NCBI GenBank assembly: GCA_903891475.1
Contig: CAITEP010000036.1
Span: forward strand, 62,001-126,000
Origin: an uncultured Mucilaginibacter sp.
Lineage (GTDB): Bacteria > Bacteroidota > Bacteroidia > Sphingobacteriales > Sphingobacteriaceae
DNA length: 64,000 bases
Reading direction: 5' to 3'
Notes under the pieces: model-generated
What the model was told of the DNA's origin: nothing
Database searches by the model: none
Seen by the model: the letters and a program-made list of their open reading frames with translations, nothing else
Made by a program: the position numbers and the translations under genes
In this document: positions 28,380-37,454 of the stretch, piece by piece
Position numbering within the stretch: the first letter of the stretch is position 1
Layout of the letters: each line of letters begins with the position of its first letter

Positions 28380-29807
28380 TTAGTGTTGGTTGCCAGTACC
28401 GTCAGTTTGGTAGCAACCAATATCTTTACCTGGACCAGGAATAGAAGTTGCTCCAAAGTTAGGATCAATTTTTATTCCTGCTGTTATAGGTTGAAAACTT
28501 TGTGTTGCCTTACCAACTGCAGGCGAGCCTGATTGTAAATGGAAATCATAACCATCAACCGATGCTTGAGTAATCCAGTTTCCTGAAGTTTGTGGCAATG
28601 GGAAATTTACAAACATAGGGTTGTTTTTACCTACTAATGAAGTACCGTCATAAGCAAAACCAAATGTATAGGTTGAACCTAAGAAAGCTGCCATGTTAGG
28701 AATATCGGTTGATTTTGGATGAGTAACCACAGCTTGCGCTATATTGGTAGGTACAATCTGGTTAGCTTGGGCTACATTATCAACATAATAAAAGTTGTAT
28801 CCATAGGCCGTTTGTAAAATTGCACCTGTGGTATGCGCTAAAGTATCAGCTAAATAAACTTTTGCGGTTACGTTGTTACCACCTGCAATACGTACACCAA
28901 AATTACAATCAACAATTAAATTATTATACGCCAGTGCTCTTGAGTTGTTTTCAACTTCGATTGAACCACTACGAGCGCCATAAGTACCTGTATTACGGAA
29001 ACCATCGTTTACATAAGTATTATTGTACATGGCAATTTGAGTTTGAGTTGCTTGCGTACCCGGATCATTTGCCGATTTTGTACCATTTGTTGCACCGCCT
29101 ATAATTAAGTTATAAGCCATATTACCTACGGTACCACCTTTAGCGTTGAAACCGTCACCACCAGTGCCACCCATTTTCTCTAAAGTATTACGCATGATAT
29201 TTACGTAACCACCATAAAAACGTACAGCGTCATCAGGAGATTGGTACATCCATGAATCTTCCATCACAAATAAACCATTTGGGTTTTGCCAGTAAATAAC
29301 ATATTGGTCGCCAGTTGATGGACCTGTAAATGGAGGTGCGGCAAGGGCTGCGCCACCAAAATCAAGATGTGTCCATTTAATAACCAATAGCGGACAAGTG
29401 GTGCTGCAATAAATGCCACCCCAACCACCATTCCATGCCGCTGCCGCTGTTGGCGTATAGCTACCTGGAGTTTTTGTATAACGTGGATCTGTAATGGTAA
29501 CTGGAGCATCTTTAGTACCTAAACTAATCAGGATACCATTAACTATAAAATTAGCGCCATTGGTAACATTAACTTTCACCCCTTTTTGGATAAGAACAGT
29601 GTCGCCAGCATTTATAGTTACATCACCCGAAATAGTATAGGTGGTGTTTGCCAACATGGTACCTTTAATTGAGCCTGACAATGGCGTTGCACTACTGATA
29701 GCCTTACCAACTTGAATTTGGGGAGCCGAAACGGTTGTGCTTTTTTTACTGCACGATGCTATCGCAACCACAGTAAATAAATAAAAAATAGTACGTAAAT
29801 GTTTCAT
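28380..29807 (-). CDS. Surface lipoprotein with right-handed beta-helix
   Basis: 475 aa. Lipobox at Cys19 (VAIASCSKK). The segment NTTYTISGDVTINAGDTVLIQKGVKVNVTNG begins a parallel beta-helix: short turns with Asn/Gly corners repeat through the protein (VNGILISLGTKDAPVTI, WTHLDFGGAALA, YNLIIGG, NNLIVDCNFGVRI). No polysaccharide-lyase catalytic set is evident. It lies 44 bp downstream of the TonB-dependent receptor on the same strand, suggesting that it is the surface-exposed partner that captures or processes the ligand. The ligand is unknown. Gly, Thr and Asn content is high, as common for secreted repeat proteins. Confidence 0.7.
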   Translation of the reverse strand: MKHLRTIFYLFTVVAIASCSKKSTTVSAPQIQVGKAISSATPLSGSIKGTMLANTTYTISGDVTINAGDTVLIQKGVKVNVTNGANFIVNGILISLGTKDAPVTITDPRYTKTPGSYTPTAAAAWNGGWGGIYCSTTCPLLVIKWTHLDFGGAALAAPPFTGPSTGDQYVIYWQNPNGLFVMEDSWMYQSPDDAVRFYGGYVNIMRNTLEKMGGTGGDGFNAKGGTVGNMAYNLIIGGATNGTKSANDPGTQATQTQIAMYNNTYVNDGFRNTGTYGARSGSIEVENNSRALAYNNLIVDCNFGVRIAGGNNVTAKVYLADTLAHTTGAILQTAYGYNFYYVDNVAQANQIVPTNIAQAVVTHPKSTDIPNMAAFLGSTYTFGFAYDGTSLVGKNNPMFVNFPLPQTSGNWITQASVDGYDFHLQSGSPAVGKATQSFQPITAGIKIDPNFGATSIPGPGKDIGCYQTDGTGNQH

Positions 29808-29851
29808 TTTGATTTGATTAATTATTTGTTTTAAAAAAATTCGAGAATTGA

Positions 29852-32704
29852 TTAGAATTTAAATTTTAGTCCCATTAAGTACCTTGCATAGTATTTATCG
29901 TTTTCAATGGTAGCGTAATTAGGGCTTTCTTGAATGGGCAGCTTATTGATACCACTATATGCTTGGTTTGGTTGTTTTACTATCAATTCATAAGGGGTAT
30001 TTAATATATTGTTTACCTTAATGTAAAGTGTAAAGTGTTTGTTAAATTGTTTTTGCGCCGAGAAATCGAGATTGGTTGTTGGTCTTTCCCAATTATCCAG
30101 GTCTTTATATAACGACAATAAATCTATCCGCTCGCCTGTATAAACCAATGCCAATTGGGCGTCTATGCCGTTTTTAGCATTTTTATATAAAAGGGAAACA
30201 TTCGCAACATTGGCCGCCTGCCCCTGTAGCGGACGTGGCTGGTTAACATTGATGCTATGATAACTATTGTCGGAAGGGTCTCGATATTGGAATATTTTTG
30301 ATGAATTAATTAATGAATGCGTATAGGTATAGTTGCCTGATATCCCAATACTGCCAAAATATTTTCTAAAAACTGCTTCGATGCCATAATTATGAGCCGT
30401 TCCATAATTAGCAGGGCTCAAAGTATATCCCGCGGCAAAACCTGTTGTAACTACCCCATATTCAATTGGGTTTACAATATTTTTGTAAAAACCACCAATC
30501 ATATATTGATCGAGGCCATTCGGAAAAATCTCATACCTGAAATCATAGTTGTCAATTTGCGAATGCTTTAAATTTGGATTTCCTTCGGTTGGAAAATTAT
30601 CTTGGGCAAATCCAGTATTATCCGCATATGGAACTAAATCGGCATAGGCCGGGCGAAGAATTGATTTAAAATAAGACGCCCTTAAATTTGCTTTTGCTGA
30701 AAGGGCATATTTTGCATTTATACTGGGTAAAAAGTCATCATATGGAATATCGGCAGTTTTGCCTGGTAAGTATACAGGAAGAGAGGAAACATATGATTGT
30801 TCGGTATTTTCATACCTTAAACCAAAAATAATATCAAACCTTTGCCCAATAAAATATTTAAATTCGCCATAAGCAGCCCAAACATTTTCATTAAATGTAT
30901 AAACCCCCGGGTTGCTTGCCGCGTTGCCAAGAGGGTCTGAACCTGTACCCGATAACTGAAATTGCGACGCGGGTATTGAAACGTATTCCTGATAACTGGC
31001 ATCTGCAGGAACAATTGGATTTAGGCTGTATATATTATCAAAATTATCACGTTTTTTACGCCTGTACATCCCACCAAAATTAATATCCAACTTATTTTTG
31101 CTGATGCTGGTTTTAAAATGAAAATTGATATAACCTGAAAGGTCCTTGTCAGTATTATGCTCCCATTGTCTACTTTCGGGCCTTACTTGTAAAGGGGTAT
31201 ATGTTAGTGAAGTTGCAGTTCCTGAAGTATTTGGATTAATTCCCTGAATTGTTTTAAATGCGGCAATATCTGGCAACTCCTGTTTGGCGTCAGAACTTGA
31301 TAAAATCCAATCAACAGAAAAAGGCTCGGCAATTTTATCATTCCCACTTAATATAAGGCTATAAATGCTCGACTTGCTGGTACGGGTTTCCGTTTCAAAC
31401 GACTGTTCAAACCCGCCAACATAACCATGATAAGAATAATCGCCCAATAATAAATCGTTGGTATATCTTTCTCTGTTTTCGTTTAGTTGTAAATAAGTAC
31501 CAAAAAGGCTGATATAATTGTTAGCATCAAATTTATAATCAACGGTTGATATCATTCCTAATCTACCGGTTAAAGATGAGTATTGACGGGAAAGATAGTC
31601 TGGAAACACTTGTAACATTTGAGATGTTGGGCTCGCCGCAGGAGTTAGTGTCGCATTTTCAACTAACCTCGATGTATTATTGCCAGCGTAAGTATTTTGA
31701 TAAGTACCTGAGAATATTAAGCCAAGTTTTTTATCTAAAAATCTGTCGCCTATGGTTAAGCTAAAATTGCTATTAATAGGGGTTTTTATAGGGCTTGTAA
31801 TTAAATTTTGATATGGAAAATCGGAAATAGTTGCCGGAATACCTAAGCCTGTTATCTCGGCTGGCGATTTTGAGTTTACTGTTGAAGTGCTGTAACTTTC
31901 AAAGGGTCTTAATGAAAATAACTGGCTGTATCCAATTCCCGCGTTACCTTCCAACCTCAACCCGCCGGGTGCCGTCTTCATCAACATATTTACAACACCT
32001 CCGGAAGCATCGCCTTCCATTGATGGGGTTAATGATTTATAAACTTCAATCCGCTCAACTAAATCAGCGGGAAATATGTCAAGCGGGAGGTACCTTTGCT
32101 TGTTATCAGGACTAGGTACTTTTACACCATTTATCAATGTAGTACTATACCTCGGATCCATTCCCCTTATAATGACGTATTGCCCATCACCGGTATTACC
32201 CCTTTCAACCGAAACACCCGAAACCCTAGCCATTACATTGGCAACTGTTATATCGGGCGAGATAGATATGGAGTTTGCTGAAACAATATTAACTAGATTA
32301 TCGGCGCGTTGCTCAATCCGGGCTGCATATTTATCAGATTCCTTGTTTCCTTTCGAACTGATGACTACATCTTTAAGTAAACCAGTACTTGAAACCAAAT
32401 AGAAATTCTGCTTTAAGTTATCATCAGCTTTAACCTCTATAGCAGTTTGTAAATTTTCATATCCGATATAAGAAACCTTTAAGATGTATTTACCTGGTGA
32501 AACATTATTAAAGGTATATTTACCATTTAAAGAAGTAATAACTTTTAAATTCCCTGGCTCTAGTTGAACGGTAGCCCCAACTAATTGTTCTTTTTCGTTT
32601 TTATCATAAACATAACCAGAGATAGTAGAAGAGTATGAACTAGAGAATATGAAAAGCAGAAGTATAGGGGTAAATAATTTGAGCATTTTCCAAAATTTTC
32701 GCAA
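29852..32704 (-). CDS. TonB-dependent outer-membrane receptor with carboxypeptidase-like N-terminal domain
   Basis: 950 aa. Signal peptide (1-27), then a carboxypeptidase-D-regulatory-like domain at 28-115 (STISGYVYDKNEKEQLVGATV), then the plug with VANVMARVSGVSVERGNTGDGQYVIIRGM and DASGGVVNMLMK, and a 22-strand barrel ending YARYLMGLKFKF with the terminal Phe. Imports an unknown substrate with TonB energy. It is not followed by a SusD, so this is not a Sus-type polysaccharide locus; the RYSTTLINGVKVPSPDNKQRYLPLDIFP region is typical of the TIGR01782-like branch. First gene of a three-gene unit with two lipoproteins. Confidence 0.93.
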   Translation of the reverse strand: MRKFWKMLKLFTPILLLFIFSSSYSSTISGYVYDKNEKEQLVGATVQLEPGNLKVITSLNGKYTFNNVSPGKYILKVSYIGYENLQTAIEVKADDNLKQNFYLVSSTGLLKDVVISSKGNKESDKYAARIEQRADNLVNIVSANSISISPDITVANVMARVSGVSVERGNTGDGQYVIIRGMDPRYSTTLINGVKVPSPDNKQRYLPLDIFPADLVERIEVYKSLTPSMEGDASGGVVNMLMKTAPGGLRLEGNAGIGYSQLFSLRPFESYSTSTVNSKSPAEITGLGIPATISDFPYQNLITSPIKTPINSNFSLTIGDRFLDKKLGLIFSGTYQNTYAGNNTSRLVENATLTPAASPTSQMLQVFPDYLSRQYSSLTGRLGMISTVDYKFDANNYISLFGTYLQLNENRERYTNDLLLGDYSYHGYVGGFEQSFETETRTSKSSIYSLILSGNDKIAEPFSVDWILSSSDAKQELPDIAAFKTIQGINPNTSGTATSLTYTPLQVRPESRQWEHNTDKDLSGYINFHFKTSISKNKLDINFGGMYRRKKRDNFDNIYSLNPIVPADASYQEYVSIPASQFQLSGTGSDPLGNAASNPGVYTFNENVWAAYGEFKYFIGQRFDIIFGLRYENTEQSYVSSLPVYLPGKTADIPYDDFLPSINAKYALSAKANLRASYFKSILRPAYADLVPYADNTGFAQDNFPTEGNPNLKHSQIDNYDFRYEIFPNGLDQYMIGGFYKNIVNPIEYGVVTTGFAAGYTLSPANYGTAHNYGIEAVFRKYFGSIGISGNYTYTHSLINSSKIFQYRDPSDNSYHSINVNQPRPLQGQAANVANVSLLYKNAKNGIDAQLALVYTGERIDLLSLYKDLDNWERPTTNLDFSAQKQFNKHFTLYIKVNNILNTPYELIVKQPNQAYSGINKLPIQESPNYATIENDKYYARYLMGLKFKF

Positions 32705-33098
32705 AGAAAGCCAATGAAATCTGTTTAAATTCTGAATTTTCCATTAAGGAGCAATTGTTAACACAATGATTTTAATGAGTTAACACATGGATTGATTTTT
32801 ATTGAAAAAAGGCAGTTTTGGTAATATTTAATTAACATTTTGATGATTTATTGATAACCATGTTGAACATAAACTTGGCTCTTTTAACAATTGTTGTAAC
32901 AGCCTAATTCATAATTAGGCCGTTCATTTTTTTGGATATAATTAATAAAACTATTTTTGTTTGATACCCATTGGTTAATTTCAGAACTTAAATTAAATTC
33001 ATAAAAATATTTTATACTAAACATAAAAAGTATAAATAAAAATTTATATTAAACTTCTGTTAGGTTTGCACCATTAATCACCTTTAAAAGTAAAATTG
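32705..33098. promoter_or_regulatory. Divergent regulatory region with paired GTTAACACA sites
   Basis: 394 bp between the divergent TonB-receptor and permease genes. Two identical 9-mers, GTTAACACA at 32757-32765 and 32779-32787, are 22 bp apart (two helical turns) and 53-83 bp before the receptor start, placed like an activator or repressor site. A palindrome GCCTAATT-CAT-AATTAGGC at 32902-32920 is followed after five bases by a T run, resembling a plus-strand terminator with no gene before it. The remainder is A+T-rich with no open frame. Confidence 0.4.
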
Positions 33099-34067
33099 AT
33101 GACTACAAACTTACTATTCGACAATTTGACCAATCCTGCCCTGCTATTTTTTGTGCTCGGCATTGTATCTGTATGGATAAAAAGCGATTTAGAAATTCCT
33201 TCCGACGCCTCCAAATTCATTTCATTATACCTCCTGTTTTCTATAGGTTTTAAAGGCGGACAAGAACTCGCCAAAAGCCAAATATCGCACGATGTAGTTT
33301 ATGCCATCCTACTTGGTGTTGCTACGGCGGTAGTGATTCCGGTTTACACTTTTTTTATTTTAAAACGTAAACTCAACATTGAGGATGCCGGTGCTATAGC
33401 GGCAGCATATGGCTCGGTAAGCGCGGTAACCTTTGTTACCGCAGGCGTATTTCTCGAAAATCAACATATTAAATATGGCGGGCATATGGTGGCTATCATG
33501 GCCATGATGGAGGCTCCGGCAATTATTGTAGGTGTATTGCTCATCCGTTTTTTTACTAAGGACAAAGGGGAACATCAGCATAATATCAAGGATGTGATAT
33601 TTCACTCATTTACCAATGGTAGTGTACTGTTAATTTTGGGCAGTTTGGTAATTGGTTACATTGCCACCGAGAAACAAGCACTCGACATAAAACCATTTAC
33701 AACTGATATTTACAAAGGTTTTTTAGCCATATTTTTACTGGATATGGGCATCATCTCAGGTCGAAAACTAGGTAGCCTTTTTGCCGCAGGCTGGTTTACC
33801 GCAGTATTTGCCATTGTTATACCCTTAATAAATGGCTGTTTAATAGCGGTAATTAGCGGCGCGGCTACTCATGATATTGGCAACCGCTTAATTTTGGCCA
33901 TTTTGGCTGCCAGCGCATCTTATATCGCAGTACCAGCCGCTATGAAAATCGCGGTGCCCAAGGCCAATCCTGGCTTATTTTTACCCATGGCATTGGCACT
34001 TACCTTTCCATTTAATATTACCGTAGGTATGCCAATTTATATGACCATTATTCAACATTTTAAATAA
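33099..34067 (+). CDS. SbtA-type sodium-dependent bicarbonate permease family protein
   Basis: 322 aa from the ATG at 33099; a TTG one codon earlier is an unlikely start. About ten membrane helices. The family pattern is clear: LTNPALLFFVLGIVSVWIKSDLEIP, then LYLLFSIGFKGGQELAKS, GAIAAAYGSVSAVTFVTAG and a second half with GIISGRKLGSLF and ASASYIAVPAAMKIAVPKANP, the inverted-repeat halves of SbtA (DUF897). In cyanobacteria SbtA imports bicarbonate with sodium; in heterotrophs the substrate is not established. The SbtB regulatory partner is not seen nearby. Confidence 0.85.
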   Translation: MTTNLLFDNLTNPALLFFVLGIVSVWIKSDLEIPSDASKFISLYLLFSIGFKGGQELAKSQISHDVVYAILLGVATAVVIPVYTFFILKRKLNIEDAGAIAAAYGSVSAVTFVTAGVFLENQHIKYGGHMVAIMAMMEAPAIIVGVLLIRFFTKDKGEHQHNIKDVIFHSFTNGSVLLILGSLVIGYIATEKQALDIKPFTTDIYKGFLAIFLLDMGIISGRKLGSLFAAGWFTAVFAIVIPLINGCLIAVISGAATHDIGNRLILAILAASASYIAVPAAMKIAVPKANPGLFLPMALALTFPFNITVGMPIYMTIIQHFK

Positions 34068-34085
34068 CACTCAGCCCAAAAAAAT

Positions 34086-34130
34086 AAAATAGCAAATAAG
34101 GAAAAGGATAATTTCATTATTTGCTATTTT
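34086..34130. terminator. Bidirectional terminator shared by convergent genes
   Basis: AAAATAGCAAATAA (34086-34099) is exactly complementary to TTATTTGCTATTTT (34117-34130), 17-nt loop. It lies between the convergent permease and yjdI genes, and its right arm contains the yjdI stop codon and last codons. G+C is low, so strength is uncertain. Confidence 0.6.
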
Positions 34131-34344
34131 CCTTTATACTCAATGCTCCCGAAGGACATTTCGCGACGGTTTGAATGATTTCTTCGGAGGTCGCGTTGGC
34201 TATTTGTATCCAGGGTTTTTCTTGAGGATGAAAAACTGAAGGTAAATTTTTAACACAATTCCCGGAATGTTGGCACAAACCCGATTGCCATATAATGGTA
34301 ATTTCACCATTGGTATATTCCTTAATCAAATCGTTTTTATCCAT
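34117..34344 (-). CDS. yjdI: Divergent 4Fe-4S mono-cluster protein (YjdI family)
   Basis: 75 aa. The pattern LCQHSGNCVKNLP, KPWIQ and AKCPSGAL is that of the Fer4_19/YjdI family: three cysteines at about 24, 30 and 60, placed as in a truncated ferredoxin, with the CxHxxxC start in place of the usual CxxCxxC. The role is unknown; in Escherichia coli yjdI also neighbours yjdJ, and the same pair occurs here, 11-21 bp apart depending on the yjdJ start. Probably cytoplasmic. Transcribed as part of osmC-yjdJ-yjdI. Confidence 0.85.
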   Translation of the reverse strand: MDKNDLIKEYTNGEITIIWQSGLCQHSGNCVKNLPSVFHPQEKPWIQIANATSEEIIQTVAKCPSGALSIKENSK

Positions 34345-34355
34345 TTTAAAACTAA

Positions 34356-34634
34356 TTAAAGTACATCACTATATTCTGTCACCTTACTGAAAACACGTTT
34401 TGCAAACGGACAAAGTGGTAGAATCCTGATGCTATTTTCTCTTGCAAATATTACTACTGAATACACCAACTGTTTACCAACACCTTTTCCTGCAAGTTTG
34501 TCGCTTACTTCTGTATGATCAATTATTATTTTACTTGTACCAGCCCATATATAGGTCATTTCGGCAATTATTTCATTTTCAATTTCAACAAAAAACATAC
34601 CTCTTTTGCCATCATCTTTTCGTTTTACTTCCAT
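34356..34634 (-). CDS. yjdJ: Small GNAT acetyltransferase (YjdJ/NATD1 family)
   Basis: 92 aa from the ATG at 34634, 1 bp after the osmC stop codon; an ATG eight codons earlier would overlap osmC by 23 bp and add residues not usual in the family. Core motifs: AEMTYIWAGTSKIIIDHTEVSDKLAGKGVGKQL, with the acetyl-CoA-binding GKGVGKQL loop, and the near-terminal ILPLCPFAKRVF whose cysteine is conserved in this group. Members acetylate small or protein substrates that are mostly unidentified. Coupled to osmC and yjdI. Confidence 0.85.
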   Translation of the reverse strand: MEVKRKDDGKRGMFFVEIENEIIAEMTYIWAGTSKIIIDHTEVSDKLAGKGVGKQLVYSVVIFARENSIRILPLCPFAKRVFSKVTEYSDVL

Positions 34635-34635
34635 T

Positions 34636-35049
34636 TTATATTTTGGTTGATAGTACAATTTGGTTTTCTAACAACCTAGATACCGGACATTTCTTAGCGA
34701 TCAATAACAGCCTTTCTTTCTGCTCTTCTGAAATATCCTCATTAAAGGATATTTTCCGCTCTAAAGTGGTTATCAAATGATCACCTTTTTCTTGAGACAT
34801 ATTTACTTCCACAAAAATTTCTGGTATTTGCCATTGTTTTTGATCAATATACATGCGTAAAGTGGCCAAGGTACATGCTGCTAATGATGATAACAACAAA
34901 GTGTAAGGATCGGGCCCTAAGTCTTTCCCACCCGAAGAAACCGGCTCATCGGTTATGAATTCTCCATTTCGCCATACTACAATAGTTTTATATTTTTCTA
35001 CACCAATTTTAGCATAAATAGGTTTTTCAAATATTTTAGTTGATTGCAT
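34636..35049 (-). CDS. OsmC family peroxiredoxin-like protein
   Basis: 137 aa. The two redox cysteines of the fold are present: the first in LSSLAACTLATLRMY near residue 58 and the second in AKKCPVSRLLEN near residue 122, preceded by the GPDPYTLLLSSL loop. OsmC/Ohr proteins reduce organic hydroperoxides with thiols. The DPYTLLLSSLAACT sequence places it with general OsmC rather than Ohr. First gene of the osmC-yjdJ-yjdI unit, suggesting a joint role in redox or acyl stress. High confidence in fold, moderate in substrate. Confidence 0.88.
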   Translation of the reverse strand: MQSTKIFEKPIYAKIGVEKYKTIVVWRNGEFITDEPVSSGGKDLGPDPYTLLLSSLAACTLATLRMYIDQKQWQIPEIFVEVNMSQEKGDHLITTLERKISFNEDISEEQKERLLLIAKKCPVSRLLENQIVLSTKI

Positions 35050-35136
35050 AACGGTTTACAATTAGTTATTAAAATTTCATTGGAACAAATTTTTACAAAC
35101 TATCAGATTGTTATCCTCAATATTAAATTAACTCCT

Positions 35137-35511
35137 CTAATATAAAAATTTTGCTCTTTTATAAATAAACCAAGCCCATATTATTAATACAAATTGTATA
35201 GGTAATCGTACAAGAGCTAATTCGTGGCTACCGATAGCAGGTTTTTCCCTAAATACATCCCATATGTGTAAAGGCAAATAGCCTCCCATCATAATGAATA
35301 ATAAAAGTGCCGCAATTGAACGGAAGCGGGGCAAGAAAATACCCAAACCAATCCCAAATTCTAAAACACCCGAAATATAAATTACCGAATAAACTGGTAA
35401 AAATGCAGGCACCATAACAATATATATTGCCGGCTTTATTAGGTGTATTATTCCGGCAAGTATCATGATAGCCGCGAAAACATAGGTTAAAATGTTGGTG
35501 ATAATTTTCAT
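35137..35511 (-). CDS. DoxX-like small membrane protein
   Basis: 124 aa from the ATG at 35511; the longer frame to 35571 would overlap the photolyase gene and lacks the family's hydrophobic beginning. Four membrane helices with the DoxX pattern: VFAAIMILAGIIHLIKP, ISGVLEFGIGLGIFLPRFRSIAALLLFIMMGGYLPLHIWD, and a last helix RLPIQFVLIIWAWFIYKRAK. DoxX-like proteins occur in thiol and respiratory stress membrane complexes, but this branch has no defined function. It starts 26 bp after the photolyase-like gene on the same strand. Confidence 0.75.
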   Translation of the reverse strand: MKIITNILTYVFAAIMILAGIIHLIKPAIYIVMVPAFLPVYSVIYISGVLEFGIGLGIFLPRFRSIAALLLFIMMGGYLPLHIWDVFREKPAIGSHELALVRLPIQFVLIIWAWFIYKRAKFLY

Positions 35512-35537
35512 AGGCGATAATTTTCTATAGAAAGTAT

Positions 35538-36632
35538 TTAATTTGGTAATAGCTTTTCTACATTTTTCCAATAAGCAAAGAAAGAAGGGTAATAACCGGT
35601 AACCGCTTCGGCAATCCAGTCGTGGGGTTCTTCTATACCTTGGTAATGCCTGTTAAAAGGATGCTCCTTATAATAGATGGTATCGAGTTGGTAGGTGGTT
35701 ACTAAATCATTAAACGCTCCAACAAAAATCTGCATACCCGGAATATTCGCACTTAAGGCCAGCATAAAGTCTATACACTTTTTACTGATTGGATATTGCG
35801 AGAAAATGTTGGGCTCTAACAGTAGTATCCTGTTTCCGACAAGGCTTTTATACCAAAGGGGGTCGAGGTTATAGTAGTTGTAAATAAATGTAGGCAGTTT
35901 ATGATCAACCACTAAATTACTATTTGGTGGGAGTACACTTTCGGCCATGAATTTTTCTGTTGTCAATAATTCCGGCGGAGCGGGCATCGTTTCCAGAACT
36001 TCGTAAGGAACATCCAAATAGGTATGGGTTTGGTTGGTATGGGTGTACTTGTTGATGTTTTCCTGATTGGCAACATATTTTTTGCTACTATTGGCACCGG
36101 CCACCCATTGCCAGCTACAGGCATTGCTTGCCCAATCGCCATCCAATAAATGGTAATAAAGCCATTGAGCCGGGTTCAGCCAATGCGATTTTGCAACATT
36201 ACACACCAGCATAGCCGTATACATTCGGCAATGGTTATGCATATAGCCAGTTTGGAATAATTGATTTATCGCGGTATCAATTCCTTCAATACCAGTATTC
36301 GCGTTTAAAACACTCAAAGAAATATTGTGATTCAAAACAGGAGTTTGCACCTGTTTAATTTCTCGGTTAATATCCTTAACCTGTGCTACCCGCTGAAAAT
36401 AATCGCGCCAGCAAAGCTCTTTTACAAATTGTTCAATCTCACTTGCTTTATACCCCTTTGCCAATACATGCATCAAAACTTGTTTGGTTGAAATTACACC
36501 CCTGGCTATATACGGCGACAGGTAGGTTACCGAGCCATCGATGTAATTTCTCGTCGAGGCATATTTTTTGGGGTCAATCGCGTCTAATTGAGCTAAAATA
36601 CTTGGATAATCGGTTTCAAACTTAAGCTCCAT
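35538..36632 (-). CDS. Photolyase/cryptochrome-like flavoprotein with reordered domains
   Basis: 364 aa. Residues 1-215 are the FAD-binding helical domain that normally forms the C-terminal half of photolyases: SVTYLSPYIARGVIS, ELCWRDYFQ, GYMHNHCRMYTAMLVCN and LLDGDWASNACSWQWVAGAN, with the FAD-contacting DGDWASN at 164-170. Residues 235-360 resemble the alpha/beta antenna half: RILLLEPNIFSQYP, SANIPGMQIFVG and IYYKEHP. In classical photolyases the alpha/beta domain comes first, so the order looks permuted. This could be a light-dependent DNA repair enzyme or a cryptochrome-like receptor; the antenna motif match is by eye and the function is inferred. Confidence 0.75.
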   Translation of the reverse strand: MELKFETDYPSILAQLDAIDPKKYASTRNYIDGSVTYLSPYIARGVISTKQVLMHVLAKGYKASEIEQFVKELCWRDYFQRVAQVKDINREIKQVQTPVLNHNISLSVLNANTGIEGIDTAINQLFQTGYMHNHCRMYTAMLVCNVAKSHWLNPAQWLYYHLLDGDWASNACSWQWVAGANSSKKYVANQENINKYTHTNQTHTYLDVPYEVLETMPAPPELLTTEKFMAESVLPPNSNLVVDHKLPTFIYNYYNLDPLWYKSLVGNRILLLEPNIFSQYPISKKCIDFMLALSANIPGMQIFVGAFNDLVTTYQLDTIYYKEHPFNRHYQGIEEPHDWIAEAVTGYYPSFFAYWKNVEKLLPN

Positions 36633-36784
36633 TTGCCTTATGTTTATTTTTGAGGTAGCATATTCGTCTAAATTACCTGTATAAGTTGCTAGCTATTGGT
36701 TGTGTTGAACTTAAAGTAGTAGGATTTTACATTGATATTGCATCTTAAACCAATACAAATATCCTAAACAACTGCGCAATTAAT

Positions 36785-37228
36785 TTATTTAGTATAAATA
36801 TGTACCGACATGCCAACAAACTTCCATTGGCCCTTTATTTTTTCCAATATCTTAAATTCGGTTGAGTAATTTTTTTTGCCATCAGGCGTATCCGTTTCCT
36901 GATCATGACTTACCCATGCGCTATTACCAATAACTGAAATTTTGACATTGGTGAATGTGACTGTCCCACCATCGCCGTGGAAATCGATAGGTGGATTGGC
37001 GATAGAGGTTAAGGGCACATCTATCATTCTCCCGTCGCTAAGGGATACTAATATACGACTATAAGGCTGTATTTGCCAGCAATCTGCTCTGCTTCTCAGA
37101 TCGCCTTTATGGTAGCTGGTTGATTCCTTTATCATCAATTGTTTAATCGCTATAGTATCGGGAATTGCCTGAGAAAAAGTATTCAAACAGAAAAGTATAC
37201 CTATTAGGGTGCAAAATGTAACTTTCAT
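36785..37228 (-). CDS. Exported SnoaL/NTF2-like protein
   Basis: 147 aa with a signal peptide cleaved after about residue 19 (LNTFSQA). The mature part begins with helix IAIKQLMIKESTSYHKGDLRSRADCW and continues with strands (VTFTNVKISVIGNSAWVSHDQET, NYSTEFKILEKIKGQWKFVGMSVHI), the cone-shaped NTF2/DUF4440 layout that often binds small molecules. No catalytic residues are apparent. It stands alone between oppositely oriented genes. Likely periplasmic. Confidence 0.65.
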   Translation of the reverse strand: MKVTFCTLIGILFCLNTFSQAIPDTIAIKQLMIKESTSYHKGDLRSRADCWQIQPYSRILVSLSDGRMIDVPLTSIANPPIDFHGDGGTVTFTNVKISVIGNSAWVSHDQETDTPDGKKNYSTEFKILEKIKGQWKFVGMSVHIYTK

Positions 37229-37454
37229 TTATTTGGTTTTTGTATGGTTAATGCTTGGTTTATCATTGTAAATTTAACAATATGTTTTAAACATTGCCTA
37301 ACCAACTGATCAACAACATTTGCTTAACTGGTTGTTAAATACCGCAAAGTCTTCCTAACGAATTCAAAATAATTTGCTTTTTTAATAGCCTTATGTTTAA
37401 ATTTATTCTTAATTGGCGTTTCTAGCGATATAAACCCACTAATTCTAGTTGTAT

